Positions 41,133 to 50,521 of a stretch of 62,964 nucleotides of DNA are shown here, in pieces. The notes under the pieces are model-generated. The model was given only the letters and a program-made list of their open reading frames with translations. It was not told the DNA's origin and ran no database searches. The stretch comes from Fen-1258 sp947085815 (GTDB lineage Bacteria; Bacteroidota; Ignavibacteria; Ignavibacteriales; Melioribacteraceae), in the NCBI GenBank assembly GCA_947085815.1, contig CAMTXU010000006.1:1-62964 (forward strand), read 5' to 3'. Positions within the stretch are counted from its first letter, which is position 1; every line of letters begins with the position of its first letter. The translations under genes were made by a program, and so were the position numbers.

Positions 41133-42499
41133 GAATGTTCCTTATGAGAAGGTTGAGCGCCATCCGCAACGGCTTTTACCTCAGCCATAGAAACGACGGG
41201 CAAAGCTTTTGTGAAGAGCAAAATCCAGGTAAAGAAAAATCCAAAACTGCCAATCAAAATCATTCCATCAACCAATGTGGGTTTATAATACGCCCAGCTT
41301 GAGGGTAAAAAATCTCTCGATAGTGAGGTAACAATAATTACAAATCTCTCAAACCACATTCCAACATTTATGAAGACAGCGATTATGAACATTACAGGTA
41401 TAGCCCGCCGTATTTTTTTGAACCAGAACAATTGAGGCGAGACAACATTACACGTAATCATTATCCAGTAAGCCCAAGCATACGGACCAAGCGCTCTATT
41501 CAAGAAAGTAAAACTTTCTGCTTCTACTCCGCTATACCATGCTATGAAAAATTCCATTGCATAACCGTAACCAACCATTGAACCGGTAAGCAGTATAACC
41601 TTATTCATCTTCTCGAGTGTGTCGAGTGTAATGATATGCTCATAGTTAAAAATCTTCCTTATGATGATCAGAACATTTTGAACCATCGCGAACCCGGAGA
41701 ATACTGCTCCCGCCACAAAGTAGGGCGGGAAAATTGTTGTATGCCACCCCGGAATAATTGATACCGCAAAATCAAAACTTACGATTGTGTGAACGGACAG
41801 TACCAGCGGTGTTGCAAAACCGGCAAGGATTAAATATACCATTTCATAATTCTGCCAATGCCTGTTTGAGAAGCGCCATCCTAAACTAAAAACCGAGTAG
41901 ATTATTTTTTTGAATTTATGATTTGTTTTTTCACGAAGTGTTGCAAAGTCGGGAATCAATCCGACATACCAGAAGATCAATGAAACAGTAAAGTATGTAG
42001 AGACAGCAAAAACATCCCACAGAAGTGGTGAAGTAAAATTCACCCAAAGAGAGTGTTGATTAGGATAAGGAAATAAATATCCCGCGAGCCAAGGACGTCC
42101 AACGTGAATAAGGGGAAAGAGCCCCGCCGTCATAACCGCAAAAATTGTCATTCCCTCTGCGAATCGGGCTATACCGGTTCTCCATTTTTGTCTAAATAAA
42201 AATAATATTGCGGAGATTAAAGTTCCCGCATGACCAATACCAACCCAGAAAACGAAATTGACAATATCAAATGCCCAACCAACCGGAACATTATTACCCC
42301 ACATTCCAATTCCATAATAAAAAGTAAGACCGAGACCTATTACCAGCAATCCCATCATGGAAAGTGTTATAGATAAAGCGATGTAAAATTTTTTATTAGG
42401 CTTAGTCTCAAGAGGCTTGCTGATTAATTCGTCAAGTTCTCTGAGAGACGGTTTACCTTCTAAGACGGATAATTCTCTCGTGTAATCAATCATACTCAC
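41129..42499 (-). CDS. Alternative complex III subunit ActC (NrfD-like)
   Basis: 456 residues, ten or so spans. NrfD/PsrC family with VGIGHAGTLISAILFLFRQKWR, ENSMITIFAVM-like and FTSPLLWDVFAVSTYFTVSL segments and LVLSVHTIVSFDFAVSIIPG. This subunit holds the quinol site of alternative complex III. It overlaps actB and actDE by 4 nt each. Confidence 0.93.
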   Translation of the reverse strand: MSMIDYTRELSVLEGKPSLRELDELISKPLETKPNKKFYIALSITLSMMGLLVIGLGLTFYYGIGMWGNNVPVGWAFDIVNFVFWVGIGHAGTLISAILFLFRQKWRTGIARFAEGMTIFAVMTAGLFPLIHVGRPWLAGYLFPYPNQHSLWVNFTSPLLWDVFAVSTYFTVSLIFWYVGLIPDFATLREKTNHKFKKIIYSVFSLGWRFSNRHWQNYEMVYLILAGFATPLVLSVHTIVSFDFAVSIIPGWHTTIFPPYFVAGAVFSGFAMVQNVLIIIRKIFNYEHIITLDTLEKMNKVILLTGSMVGYGYAMEFFIAWYSGVEAESFTFLNRALGPYAWAYWIMITCNVVSPQLFWFKKIRRAIPVMFIIAVFINVGMWFERFVIIVTSLSRDFLPSSWAYYKPTLVDGMILIGSFGFFFTWILLFTKALPVVSMAEVKAVADGAQPSHKEHS

Positions 42500-45400
42500 A
42501 GTATCTCCTCCGAACGAGTATTCCGAAGTTTAGCGATATAGGTTACGTTTGGCTTCACATTAAGCTCTTCCAATACGTGATAAGATAAATTGTGTTCTCT
42601 TAACTTGGCGATTTCGGAATCAGGATCGTTAGCATCACCAAATGTTATGGCTGTTGTAGGACAGGCGACCTGACAAGCGGTGACAACATCTGTTCCTTTT
42701 AATTCTTTTCCGTCCCGTATTGCGTTCGAACGCGCTTCCATTATTCTTTGCACACAGAATGTGCACTTTTCCATCACACCGCGTGAACGAACTGTTACTT
42801 CTGGATTATGAACAAGCGACGTCAGATTATTTTCATAATATGCGTCTGCAAAATGATCTCGGAAGTTGTAAAAGTTATATCTTCTCACTTTGTATGGACA
42901 GTTGTTGGAACAATATCTTGTTCCGACGCATCGGTTGTAAACCATCTGATTCAACCCATCCGGGCTGTGATTTGTAGCGTTAACCGGACAAACATTTTCG
43001 CAAGGGGCATTATCGCAATGCTGGCATAACATCGGTTGACTGCTGACGATCGGATCGTCGGGAGTTCCTGAATAGTACCGGTCGATTCGCATCCATTGCA
43101 TCTCACGTCCCCGTTCAACTTGATCTTTTCCTACAACAGGAATATTGTTCTCAACATTACAAGCCGAAACACATACGCTGCAGCTTGTGCATTTGTTAAG
43201 ATCAATTGCCATTGCCCATTTATTTCCGGTGTATTCGTGTTCACTTGTAATTCCAAATAATTCCGTTTTCTCTTTATGAAGGAAACCGGGTTCTTTTTTA
43301 TACTTCTCAACAGTTCCTTCCTGAATAATTTTTCTAGTGCGGTGAATATCTTTTACGAAAGTGTCATCAATAGCATGATGCTCTTGTGTGGTAGCCAGTT
43401 TATGTGTACCGCCAACTTTCTTAACCGAAGCACCATCATATATGAAAGGTGAAGAGGAATAATTTTTCGACATTAGAGTTACAGCATTTAATCCCACGTT
43501 CTTCCCTACATCACCAACGACTGTTCTTCCGTAACCAAGTTCAATATTTATTGCACTATCGTGTACACCAGGTTGAACCAACACCGGCAAAATTAATTTT
43601 TTATTATTCACACTAATTTCTATCAGATCATTCATCTCCACATCAAATTGCTTGGCAAGCTTCGGCGAGATTGACGCGTAATTATCCCACGTAACTTTTG
43701 AAACCGGATGAGGAATTTCTTGCAGCCATCCGTTATTGGCAAATTTTCCGTCAGCTACAAAATAACTCTCGGTCAAATGAACCGTGTAACCATTTACGTT
43801 GTCTGTCGCTCTAGAATCAACTAATGCGGTTGAATTAAACTTTGATTGAACTACCGGTTTGTCAAATAGAACTACGCCATCATGAAGAGCCGAGTACCAA
43901 AATGTTTTTGCATCTGCGAATGTATTTTTCTTGCTATAAATAGTTGAGTTAAAGTTATTCATCAAATATTGGTGATAGGAATCCTCTCGGTATGATTCGG
44001 CATTACCGGAGATCCATGTAAGTAGAATCGATTCCTTTTGTCTCGAATTATAAATTGGCTCAATGACGGGTTGTTGCAAACTATAGACCCCGCTTCTTAC
44101 GTATGCATCTCCCCAAGATTCGAATGGATGATTAATCGGCAGAGTATAATTGCCTTCGGATGACGATTCATTTTCGGCTTCGGTTAGTGATATCACTGTC
44201 TTAATTTTTTTGAGAGCCGATTTATAACCATAATCTTCCGGAAGAGAATAAACCGGATTACAATCGAAATGAATTACAACTCCAATTTTTTCGCTGTTCA
44301 TGGAATCAACTAATTTCGAAATCTCTTCATCGGAAGATTGTTCCAAAATCGATTTAAAAGTTGAAGAGTAATCGTAAAGCGCAGTATTGCCAAGGAGTTC
44401 GTTAAGAAGATTAACAGCAATGTGAACTTCTTTTGGTAATGTATCACCGGCATAAACAATTGCCTGCCCGCGATTATTGTATAAATCTCTTATTAGGCTT
44501 GAGATTTTTTCTTTTTCACCAAACTTTGCTAACGAATGACTTCCAACCTTTGCCCGTACGGTTGAATCGGAAGTAATTACAGAACCGGTTTTGATTAACT
44601 CATTAATTAAACCGTAAACAAATTCCAATTGTTGATTTGGAGATATTCTCAATCTGTAATCCGCCATCATCCCCGTAGCGCTCATTCTTCCTTCTGCTAC
44701 GTATAATCGGTTAAAATCTGTTTTGCCAACTACAGTTCTCTTCGCTGCATACTTCCTCATATTCTCAATATAAGATCCTTCATTACCAAGAAAATCCGCG
44801 TCGAGTGAAAGAATAATTTTTGCCAGCTCAAATTTAACTGAAGGATATTCCATCGTGCCGTAAGATTCAGACCAGGCGCTCTTTCTCTGCTCATCATTTA
44901 CGAGCGATCTAGTATATATTTTTGTGCTCGGATACTTAAACACAAAATCTTCTAAAATTTTCTTGGTAGTTGGCGATGTGACAGAATTAGTAATAATTGC
45001 AATTTCTTTATTGCTGTTTTGAGCATTATTTAATGAGGAGATAATTTCATTATCGGCACTCTTCCAACTAATTTGTTTTCGGCGAGTTAAAGGATGACGC
45101 AATCTTTCGGGATCGTAAAGGTTTAGAATGCTTGCTTGCCCTTTTGCGCAAATCTTCCCGCGGTTAATCGGATGATCAGGGTTACCGTCAACTTTAATGG
45201 GTCTGCCCTCGCGCGTTTTGATAAGTATTCCGCATGATTGATCACATCCGTTACAAGTTGAGGCGTAATAATTTGCGATACCGGGAAGCACTTCCTCCGG
45301 TCTTTTGTTGTAGGGTATTATCTCTCCCTTATCATGATAATCGGTGCACGCAGTAGCTGTTAACGCTGCAGACGCAGAAAGTAGTGCTAAAAATTTTCTT

Positions 45401-45576
45401 CTAGATATCCCCGATAAATTTTCAGAATCGAATTTTTCGGTGACCCCTTCCAAAAATTCATCGTGTTTCAATTTTATAACTTCGTTATCACCGTTATAAT
45501 CTTTTATACTTTTCCACAATTCTTTTTTATCAGACAATTTTTGTGTATCCCTCTTTTTAGGTGAAGAACTACTCAT
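42496..45576 (-). CDS. Alternative complex III subunit ActB (fused iron-sulphur protein)
   Basis: 1026 residues. SRRKFLALLSASAALTATAC (about 58-77) is a Tat-type leader with a lipobox-like Cys. A molybdopterin-oxidoreductase-like domain follows (CNGCDQSCGILIKTREGRP onward), known in this family to lack molybdenum. The C-terminal ferredoxin-like domain (about 785-1000) has CTSCSVCVSACNVEN, CQHCDNAPCENVCPVNA, CVGTRYCSNNCPYKVRR and CTFCVQR ... CQVACPT, fitting three [4Fe-4S] and one [3Fe-4S] cluster. It relays electrons between ActC and ActA. Confidence 0.94.
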   Translation of the reverse strand: MSSSSPKKRDTQKLSDKKELWKSIKDYNGDNEVIKLKHDEFLEGVTEKFDSENLSGISRRKFLALLSASAALTATACTDYHDKGEIIPYNKRPEEVLPGIANYYASTCNGCDQSCGILIKTREGRPIKVDGNPDHPINRGKICAKGQASILNLYDPERLRHPLTRRKQISWKSADNEIISSLNNAQNSNKEIAIITNSVTSPTTKKILEDFVFKYPSTKIYTRSLVNDEQRKSAWSESYGTMEYPSVKFELAKIILSLDADFLGNEGSYIENMRKYAAKRTVVGKTDFNRLYVAEGRMSATGMMADYRLRISPNQQLEFVYGLINELIKTGSVITSDSTVRAKVGSHSLAKFGEKEKISSLIRDLYNNRGQAIVYAGDTLPKEVHIAVNLLNELLGNTALYDYSSTFKSILEQSSDEEISKLVDSMNSEKIGVVIHFDCNPVYSLPEDYGYKSALKKIKTVISLTEAENESSSEGNYTLPINHPFESWGDAYVRSGVYSLQQPVIEPIYNSRQKESILLTWISGNAESYREDSYHQYLMNNFNSTIYSKKNTFADAKTFWYSALHDGVVLFDKPVVQSKFNSTALVDSRATDNVNGYTVHLTESYFVADGKFANNGWLQEIPHPVSKVTWDNYASISPKLAKQFDVEMNDLIEISVNNKKLILPVLVQPGVHDSAINIELGYGRTVVGDVGKNVGLNAVTLMSKNYSSSPFIYDGASVKKVGGTHKLATTQEHHAIDDTFVKDIHRTRKIIQEGTVEKYKKEPGFLHKEKTELFGITSEHEYTGNKWAMAIDLNKCTSCSVCVSACNVENNIPVVGKDQVERGREMQWMRIDRYYSGTPDDPIVSSQPMLCQHCDNAPCENVCPVNATNHSPDGLNQMVYNRCVGTRYCSNNCPYKVRRYNFYNFRDHFADAYYENNLTSLVHNPEVTVRSRGVMEKCTFCVQRIMEARSNAIRDGKELKGTDVVTACQVACPTTAITFGDANDPDSEIAKLREHNLSYHVLEELNVKPNVTYIAKLRNTRSEEIL

Positions 45577-45578
45577 TA

Positions 45579-45755
45579 CTAAACCTTATCATTTCGTTTT
45601 ATTGCTGAAGGATGAACTGCAACTTTTATTTTCTCTTGCCGAGTTGTTTTTGACACATTCGAAAAAAACTTTATAGGAAGAGCTGCCGTAATTGCCGTAG
45701 CAATAACACCTTTTCCGATCGCGCCAAAAAATTTATTTCTACTTATCTTTTCCAT
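45579..45755 (-). CDS. 58-residue leader-like small protein between actA and actB
   Basis: Starts MEKISRNKFFGAIGKGVIAT with GGAGAG 8 nt upstream of the ATG and ends at TAG 45579, 2 nt before the actB start. SRNKFFGAIGKG resembles the SRRxFL of Tat leaders but lacks the second Arg. It is followed by a hydrophobic span (about 15-30) and a basic tail. It lies within the alternative complex III operon. It could be a small subunit, an assembly factor, or a leader remnant. No family recognised. Confidence 0.6.
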   Translation of the reverse strand: MEKISRNKFFGAIGKGVIATAITAALPIKFFSNVSKTTRQEKIKVAVHPSAIKRNDKV

Positions 45756-45770
45756 CAATTCTCTCCAATT

Positions 45771-46343
45771 TTATCTATGACAGGCGGCGCAGTTTTCCGG
45801 ACCAATATTTACCTTCTGTAAATACGGTAACTTCTCATGTGGATTTCTATGACAGTCTAAACAAGCAGTCATCGTAAACGGTTTAACTTGACTTACAGTT
45901 TCCATCTGTTTCACATCACCATGACAGCTTACACAATCTATATTTTTATTAACATGAACGCTATGATTGAAAAATGCATACTCAGGTACTTTATGAATTC
46001 GTTTCCAGGGAATAGGTCTTCCCTCATCATAAAACTGAGTAAGCTTAATTATTTCCGGTTTATCTTTGCGAGCAACTGTGTGACAGTTCATGCAAACATT
46101 TACAGATGGGATAATTGCATGTCTTTCTTTTGTAACTCCGGTGTGGCAGTATTGACAATCGATCGCCATTTGTCCGGCATGGAGTTTATGAGAAAATTTT
46201 ATCGGCTGCTCCGGTGAATAACCTACATTGTCTCTCTCCGGTCTTGAAATGTAAAAGGTTAATATGAAGGAAGCCGCAACAACAAATAATGTTAAGGGCA
46301 GACGAATTTTTAAAGTATAATCCAGTACCGTTCTCTTCATCAA
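45771..46343 (-). CDS. Alternative complex III subunit ActA (pentahaem cytochrome c)
   Basis: 190 residues. One N-terminal membrane anchor (about 12-32) and five CxxCH haem sites: CQYCH, CMNCH, CVSCH, CLDCH, CAACH. This is the usual five-haem ActA. It passes electrons from ActB to the monohaem domains of ActDE or the 37873 cytochrome. First gene of the act operon; the promoter region upstream (46344-46518) shows no clear motif. Confidence 0.92.
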   Translation of the reverse strand: MMKRTVLDYTLKIRLPLTLFVVAASFILTFYISRPERDNVGYSPEQPIKFSHKLHAGQMAIDCQYCHTGVTKERHAIIPSVNVCMNCHTVARKDKPEIIKLTQFYDEGRPIPWKRIHKVPEYAFFNHSVHVNKNIDCVSCHGDVKQMETVSQVKPFTMTACLDCHRNPHEKLPYLQKVNIGPENCAACHR

Positions 46344-46518
46344 ATACCTGTAATAAGAAATTTATTATGAATAGTTTATAATAAGGATTTTTTTAAGAAA
46401 TTACTTTTCCGCAAATAGGTCTGTTTTTCTAAAAGACATGACATACAGCTATTCAGATAATCACAGACAAAGATAATAAACCAAATCTTAAATCCAAAAA
46501 TTTGTGGAGTTACTTCTC

Positions 46519-47235
46519 TCATTCTATTTTTTTCTCCCATGTGACTGCTAAAAAAATAATTACCACAACTCCAAGAATAATGAATGTACGATTAGCTCCA
46601 ACGCCTTTTTCAAATGTTACCGTTATGATTTACATATTTGAAAGTGCCGCCGTGGAGAATGTCCGGCTTACTGTATCTGCACTTTTATCAATATCACTCG
46701 GCTCGGCATTTGAAAATATTATTTTCCCGGGAACAGTCAATTCATATTTCCATCTATATTGACCCAACATCATTTCCATCATTCCGGTTCAAAATTGTCC
46801 GAAAAAGATTCATTATTTGTGGAGTTGTCAGATTTAGAAATTTTTCTTGTTAAGACCACAATCCCTTGCGCATCTTCGAGTAAAGAGAATTCGCCAATCA
46901 TCGCTTGATCCAAACTGTCATTATTGGGTTATTATTAATAGATGAAGCGATTCGAAACCGAGTTTGATTTCCACCCATCTATTTCCATCTTGAGTATAAG
47001 TTCTACTATTTGCGACTCTGATTCCTTCTTTATTAGAGAAACTCCCTTTAATCTTATCTTCATCAAAATTTTGGAGTTCATTGCCACTGCCGCCTAAATT
47101 GAGAAAAGATTCACTAACACCAATTGCGAATGTAATTTCTCCGCTCCCATCGGAGTTAAGTTTCATCTTTTCATGATACTGAATACAGCTTACGAGAAGA
47201 ATGGAAAGAAATGTAATTGCGAATAATCTTTTCAC
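46519..47235 (-). pseudogene. Decayed LppM-like membrane lipoprotein
   Basis: The first frame (47235-46921) gives a lipoprotein leader (MKRLFAITFLSILLVSCIQ) and KLNSDGSGEITFAIGVSESF. After a frameshift near 46935 the frame continues DSLDQAMIGEFSLLEDAQG ... then after another shift WKYELTVPGKIIFSNAEP, an in-frame TAA, and FIILGVVVIIFLAVTWEKK, a C-terminal membrane span ending at 46519. The layout (lipobox, beta domain, C-terminal span) is LppM-like. At least two frameshifts and one stop make it a pseudogene. Confidence 0.75.
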
Positions 47236-47285
47236 GGAATCTCCGCTTAAGATTGGGGATGTATTTTCTATAGAGCAAAGAGAAT

Positions 47286-48266
47286 CTAGTTTTTTCGTTC
47301 AACTACGAAACCGATCAGAGATTCGAGAGAGCTTCGCGACTCGGATTCGACAAACATTTTTAAATTTTTCAATGCACGATCCGAATATTCATTGGCGATA
47401 CTTTCCGCATAATTAATTCCGCCATATTTCTTAACGAATGAAATCACCTCATTTACTTCAGGATTTTTGGCGCCTTTTTTAATCAATTTAATTATTTGGT
47501 TTGTCTCTTCCTTGGGAGATTTTTTTAATGCAAAAATAAGCGGAAGAGTAATTTTCTTCTCCTTGATATCACCACCCAAAGGTTTTCCGAAAATTTTTTT
47601 GGTCCCAATATAATCTAGAATATCGTCACGGATTTGAAATGCGATTCCGAGATTTTCACCAAACTCTTTCATGGAAGAAATCTTTTCAGCATCATCGGTT
47701 GCTGCGCGAGCGCCAATTTCACAACAAGTAGAAAGTAGAGAGGCAGTTTTATCAGAGATAATACGGAAGTATGTTTCTTCATCGATATCCAACTTACGGG
47801 TCTTGCTTATCTGGAGCAGCTCACCTTCGGACATACGTTTAACTGTATTAGTTATTACACGAAGGAAATCGAAATCGTTACCGTCAATCGCACTCATCAA
47901 TCCTCGCGAAAGGAGATAATCGCCCATCAACACTGCAATTTTATTTTTCCAAACCGCATTTATTGATGGAAAACCGCGGCGCGTTTCTGCATTATCAACA
48001 ACATCATCATGAACAAGAGTGGCGGTATGCAGAAGTTCCACTAAAGTGGCACCCCTATAACTCCTTTCAGTAATTCCACCGCATAAGTTGCTTGAAAGAA
48101 GAACGAGGAGAGGGCGAATTTTCTTCCCCTTTTGTCTAAGAATGTAACGGGTTATTAACTCGAGAAGAGCAACTTTGGATTTTAACGCTTTTTTAAAGAG
48201 CAGACTAAATTCCGCAAGCTCCTTTTCAATAGGATGATTGATTTCAGAGAGAGTTTTATTCGTCAA
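47286..48266 (-). CDS. Polyprenyl diphosphate synthase
   Basis: 326 residues. First aspartate-rich motif LVHDDVVDNAETRRG, second FQIRDDILDYIG, with KTASLLSTCCEIGA between. A medium or long-chain all-trans type (IspB-like). It could supply the menaquinone side chain used by the respiratory chain encoded here. It overlaps tatC by 4 nt. Confidence 0.92.
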   Translation of the reverse strand: MTNKTLSEINHPIEKELAEFSLLFKKALKSKVALLELITRYILRQKGKKIRPLLVLLSSNLCGGITERSYRGATLVELLHTATLVHDDVVDNAETRRGFPSINAVWKNKIAVLMGDYLLSRGLMSAIDGNDFDFLRVITNTVKRMSEGELLQISKTRKLDIDEETYFRIISDKTASLLSTCCEIGARAATDDAEKISSMKEFGENLGIAFQIRDDILDYIGTKKIFGKPLGGDIKEKKITLPLIFALKKSPKEETNQIIKLIKKGAKNPEVNEVISFVKKYGGINYAESIANEYSDRALKNLKMFVESESRSSLESLIGFVVERKN

Positions 48267-49021
48267 GTTTTCTTTTGGAATATTTTTGAAACAATTATAC
48301 TTATTTCGTATAAGAAAACCAACGGCACGGCAAGCATCAATTGAGAGACCGGATCGGTTCCGGGAGATAAGAATGCGGCAAGAATTAGTATTACTACTAT
48401 AGAATGACGCCTGTATTTCCTCATCAATTTGGGAGTAAGAATGCCAATCTTAGAAAGAAAAAATGAGAGCATCGGTAACTCAAATACCAGCCCCGCGCCA
48501 AGAATAATACTTAAAACGATTGATAAGTATTCATCGAGCGCAAAATTATTGGCGATAGTAGCGGTTCCGAATCCGGCGGCAAATTTCAAGGTAAGGGGCA
48601 GCATCATAAAATAACCGAACACGATACCGCAAATAAAACAGATTGTGGTGAAGAGAACGATCCATTTTATATATTTCTTTTCGTTTTGTTTGAGCGCCGG
48701 CGCAACAAATTTCCAAAGCTGATAAATAACGTTCGGAAAACTTATGACCAGCCCAATAACCATTGCCGTTTGAAAGTAAAGAAATAACTGCCCGAACGGT
48801 CTGAGATTTTGCAGCTTAAAATTGGCGGTCCTTGCAGGCAGTAAAAGAACTTTATCCACAAAAAAATCGATGAAGTATAAAGCTACAATGGTACCAATAA
48901 GAATACCGATTACAGAGTATATTATTCTCCAGCGTAATTCTTCCAGATGGTCCAGGAAATTCATCTCTACTTCGCCGGTGTGACTTTCCTCGTCCAACAA
49001 TTTTTCGTCCGATTCAGACAA
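48263..49021 (-). CDS. Sec-independent protein translocase TatC
   Basis: 252 residues, six spans. The N-terminal NFLDHLEELRWRIIYSVIG and the loop PNVIYQLWKFVAPALKQNEKK are hallmark TatC segments. It recognises twin-arginine leaders such as that of ActB. It lies between glyA and the prenyl synthase; no tatA is visible nearby. Confidence 0.95.
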   Translation of the reverse strand: MSESDEKLLDEESHTGEVEMNFLDHLEELRWRIIYSVIGILIGTIVALYFIDFFVDKVLLLPARTANFKLQNLRPFGQLFLYFQTAMVIGLVISFPNVIYQLWKFVAPALKQNEKKYIKWIVLFTTICFICGIVFGYFMMLPLTLKFAAGFGTATIANNFALDEYLSIVLSIILGAGLVFELPMLSFFLSKIGILTPKLMRKYRRHSIVVILILAAFLSPGTDPVSQLMLAVPLVFLYEISIIVSKIFQKKT

Positions 49022-49029
49022 TTAATCTC

Positions 49030-50325
49030 TCACGCAAGTTCTGTATAGAGTGGAAATTTTGAGCACAATTCCGCTACTTCAATTTTAATCTTAGCAAGTA
49101 CAGTTTCATTCTCAATATTCTTTATCGCATTATCAATGAATGAGGCTATCTTTTTCATTTCGTTCTCTTTCATTCCGCGGGTTGTTACAGCCGGCGTTCC
49201 AATTCTGATTCCGCTTGTTACAAAGGGACTCTTAGTATCAAACGGAATCATATTTTTATTAACGGTGATTCCCGCAGAGCCCAGAGCGTTCTCAACTTTT
49301 TTGCCGCTCAATTCTTTATTCGTTAAATCAACGAGCATTAGATGATTATCCGTTCCGCCCGAAACAATATCATACCCAAGAGCTATCATTTCATAGGCGA
49401 GAGTTTTCGAATTTTGAATAATCTGTTTAGCGTAATCTGTAAAGGAATCTTGAAGAGCTTCTCCAAACGCCACTGCTTTTCCCATAATAATATGCATCAA
49501 TGGACCGCCTTGAATACCGGGCATAACCATTCCATCAAGAATTTCCGACATTAATTTCAGACGGTCACCTTTAAGAGTTTTAATACCGAAAGGATTTTCA
49601 CGATCCTTCCCCATCAAAATAATTCCACCGCGGGGACCGCGTAAAGTTTTGTGAGTAGTTGAAGTAACAACATCACAATAAGGGAGTGGGTTGTTTAATA
49701 GTCCTTTCGCAATTAATCCGGCGGGATGAGCCATATCCATCATCAATAATGCACCTACTTTATCTGCAATCATTCTAAATTTTTCGTAATCCCAATCACG
49801 TGAATAAGCGCTGGCGCCCATTACAATCAATTTTGGTTTCTCTTTTTTAGCGAGGTCCTCAATCAAATTATAATCTAAAAGTTTCGTCTCTTTATTGAGT
49901 GAATAACCAACGGAATGATAGATTTGACCGGAGAAATTTACAGGAGAGCCATGTGTTAGATGTCCGCCATGATCTAAGCTCAAACCTAAAAGAGTATCTC
50001 CGGGTTTCAGGAGAGTCATGTAGACAGCCATATTTGCTTGAGAGCCGCTGTGAGGCTGAACATTTACGTAATCAGCACCAAATAATTTTTTCAACCGATC
50101 TCTAGCTAGGTCTTCTGCCATATCAACAAATTCGCAACCGCCGTAATATCTTTTACCCGGATAACCTTCAGCATACTTGTTAGTTAAAACAGATCCTGCC
50201 GCATTCAAAACGGCGAGAGAAACAAAATTTTCTGACGCGATTAATTCTAGGTGAGTTTCTTCCCTTCTGAGTTCAAGTTGTGCAATCTTATAAGCTTCTT
50301 GATCTTTCTGCAAGTAGTTTGTCAT
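49030..50325 (-). CDS. Serine hydroxymethyltransferase GlyA
   Basis: 431 residues. IASENFVS, YAEGYPGKRYYGGCEFVD, and VTSTTHKTLRGPRGG with the PLP lysine. It converts serine and tetrahydrofolate to glycine and methylene-tetrahydrofolate. First gene of the glyA-tatC-prenyl synthase group. The 196 bp upstream (50326-50521) show nothing specific. Confidence 0.97.
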   Translation of the reverse strand: MTNYLQKDQEAYKIAQLELRREETHLELIASENFVSLAVLNAAGSVLTNKYAEGYPGKRYYGGCEFVDMAEDLARDRLKKLFGADYVNVQPHSGSQANMAVYMTLLKPGDTLLGLSLDHGGHLTHGSPVNFSGQIYHSVGYSLNKETKLLDYNLIEDLAKKEKPKLIVMGASAYSRDWDYEKFRMIADKVGALLMMDMAHPAGLIAKGLLNNPLPYCDVVTSTTHKTLRGPRGGIILMGKDRENPFGIKTLKGDRLKLMSEILDGMVMPGIQGGPLMHIIMGKAVAFGEALQDSFTDYAKQIIQNSKTLAYEMIALGYDIVSGGTDNHLMLVDLTNKELSGKKVENALGSAGITVNKNMIPFDTKSPFVTSGIRIGTPAVTTRGMKENEMKKIASFIDNAIKNIENETVLAKIKIEVAELCSKFPLYTELA

Positions 50326-50521
50326 TGTAGTGTCGGATTTATTTTTAAATTAGGAATTATAATCAACCACTAAAAAATCTTCACTATAAATATGCTGTTC
50401 TGATTTGTGAATTCAAAATGGAGATTAAAAGATTTACATTATGTATCGGTGAATGGGATACAACATCACAACAATTGCGGGACGAAAAAGAGAACTCATA
50501 ATAATTACAAGGTCTAATCCA

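Noticed and set aside
42496..45576. Molybdenum oxidoreductase
   Set aside because: The order actA-B-C-DE-F and the fused C-terminal iron-sulphur domain identify ActB, a family known not to bind the molybdenum cofactor.
46502..46853. Plus-strand frames over the decayed lipoprotein
   Set aside because: They lie antisense to recognisable lipoprotein sequence and have no motif of their own.
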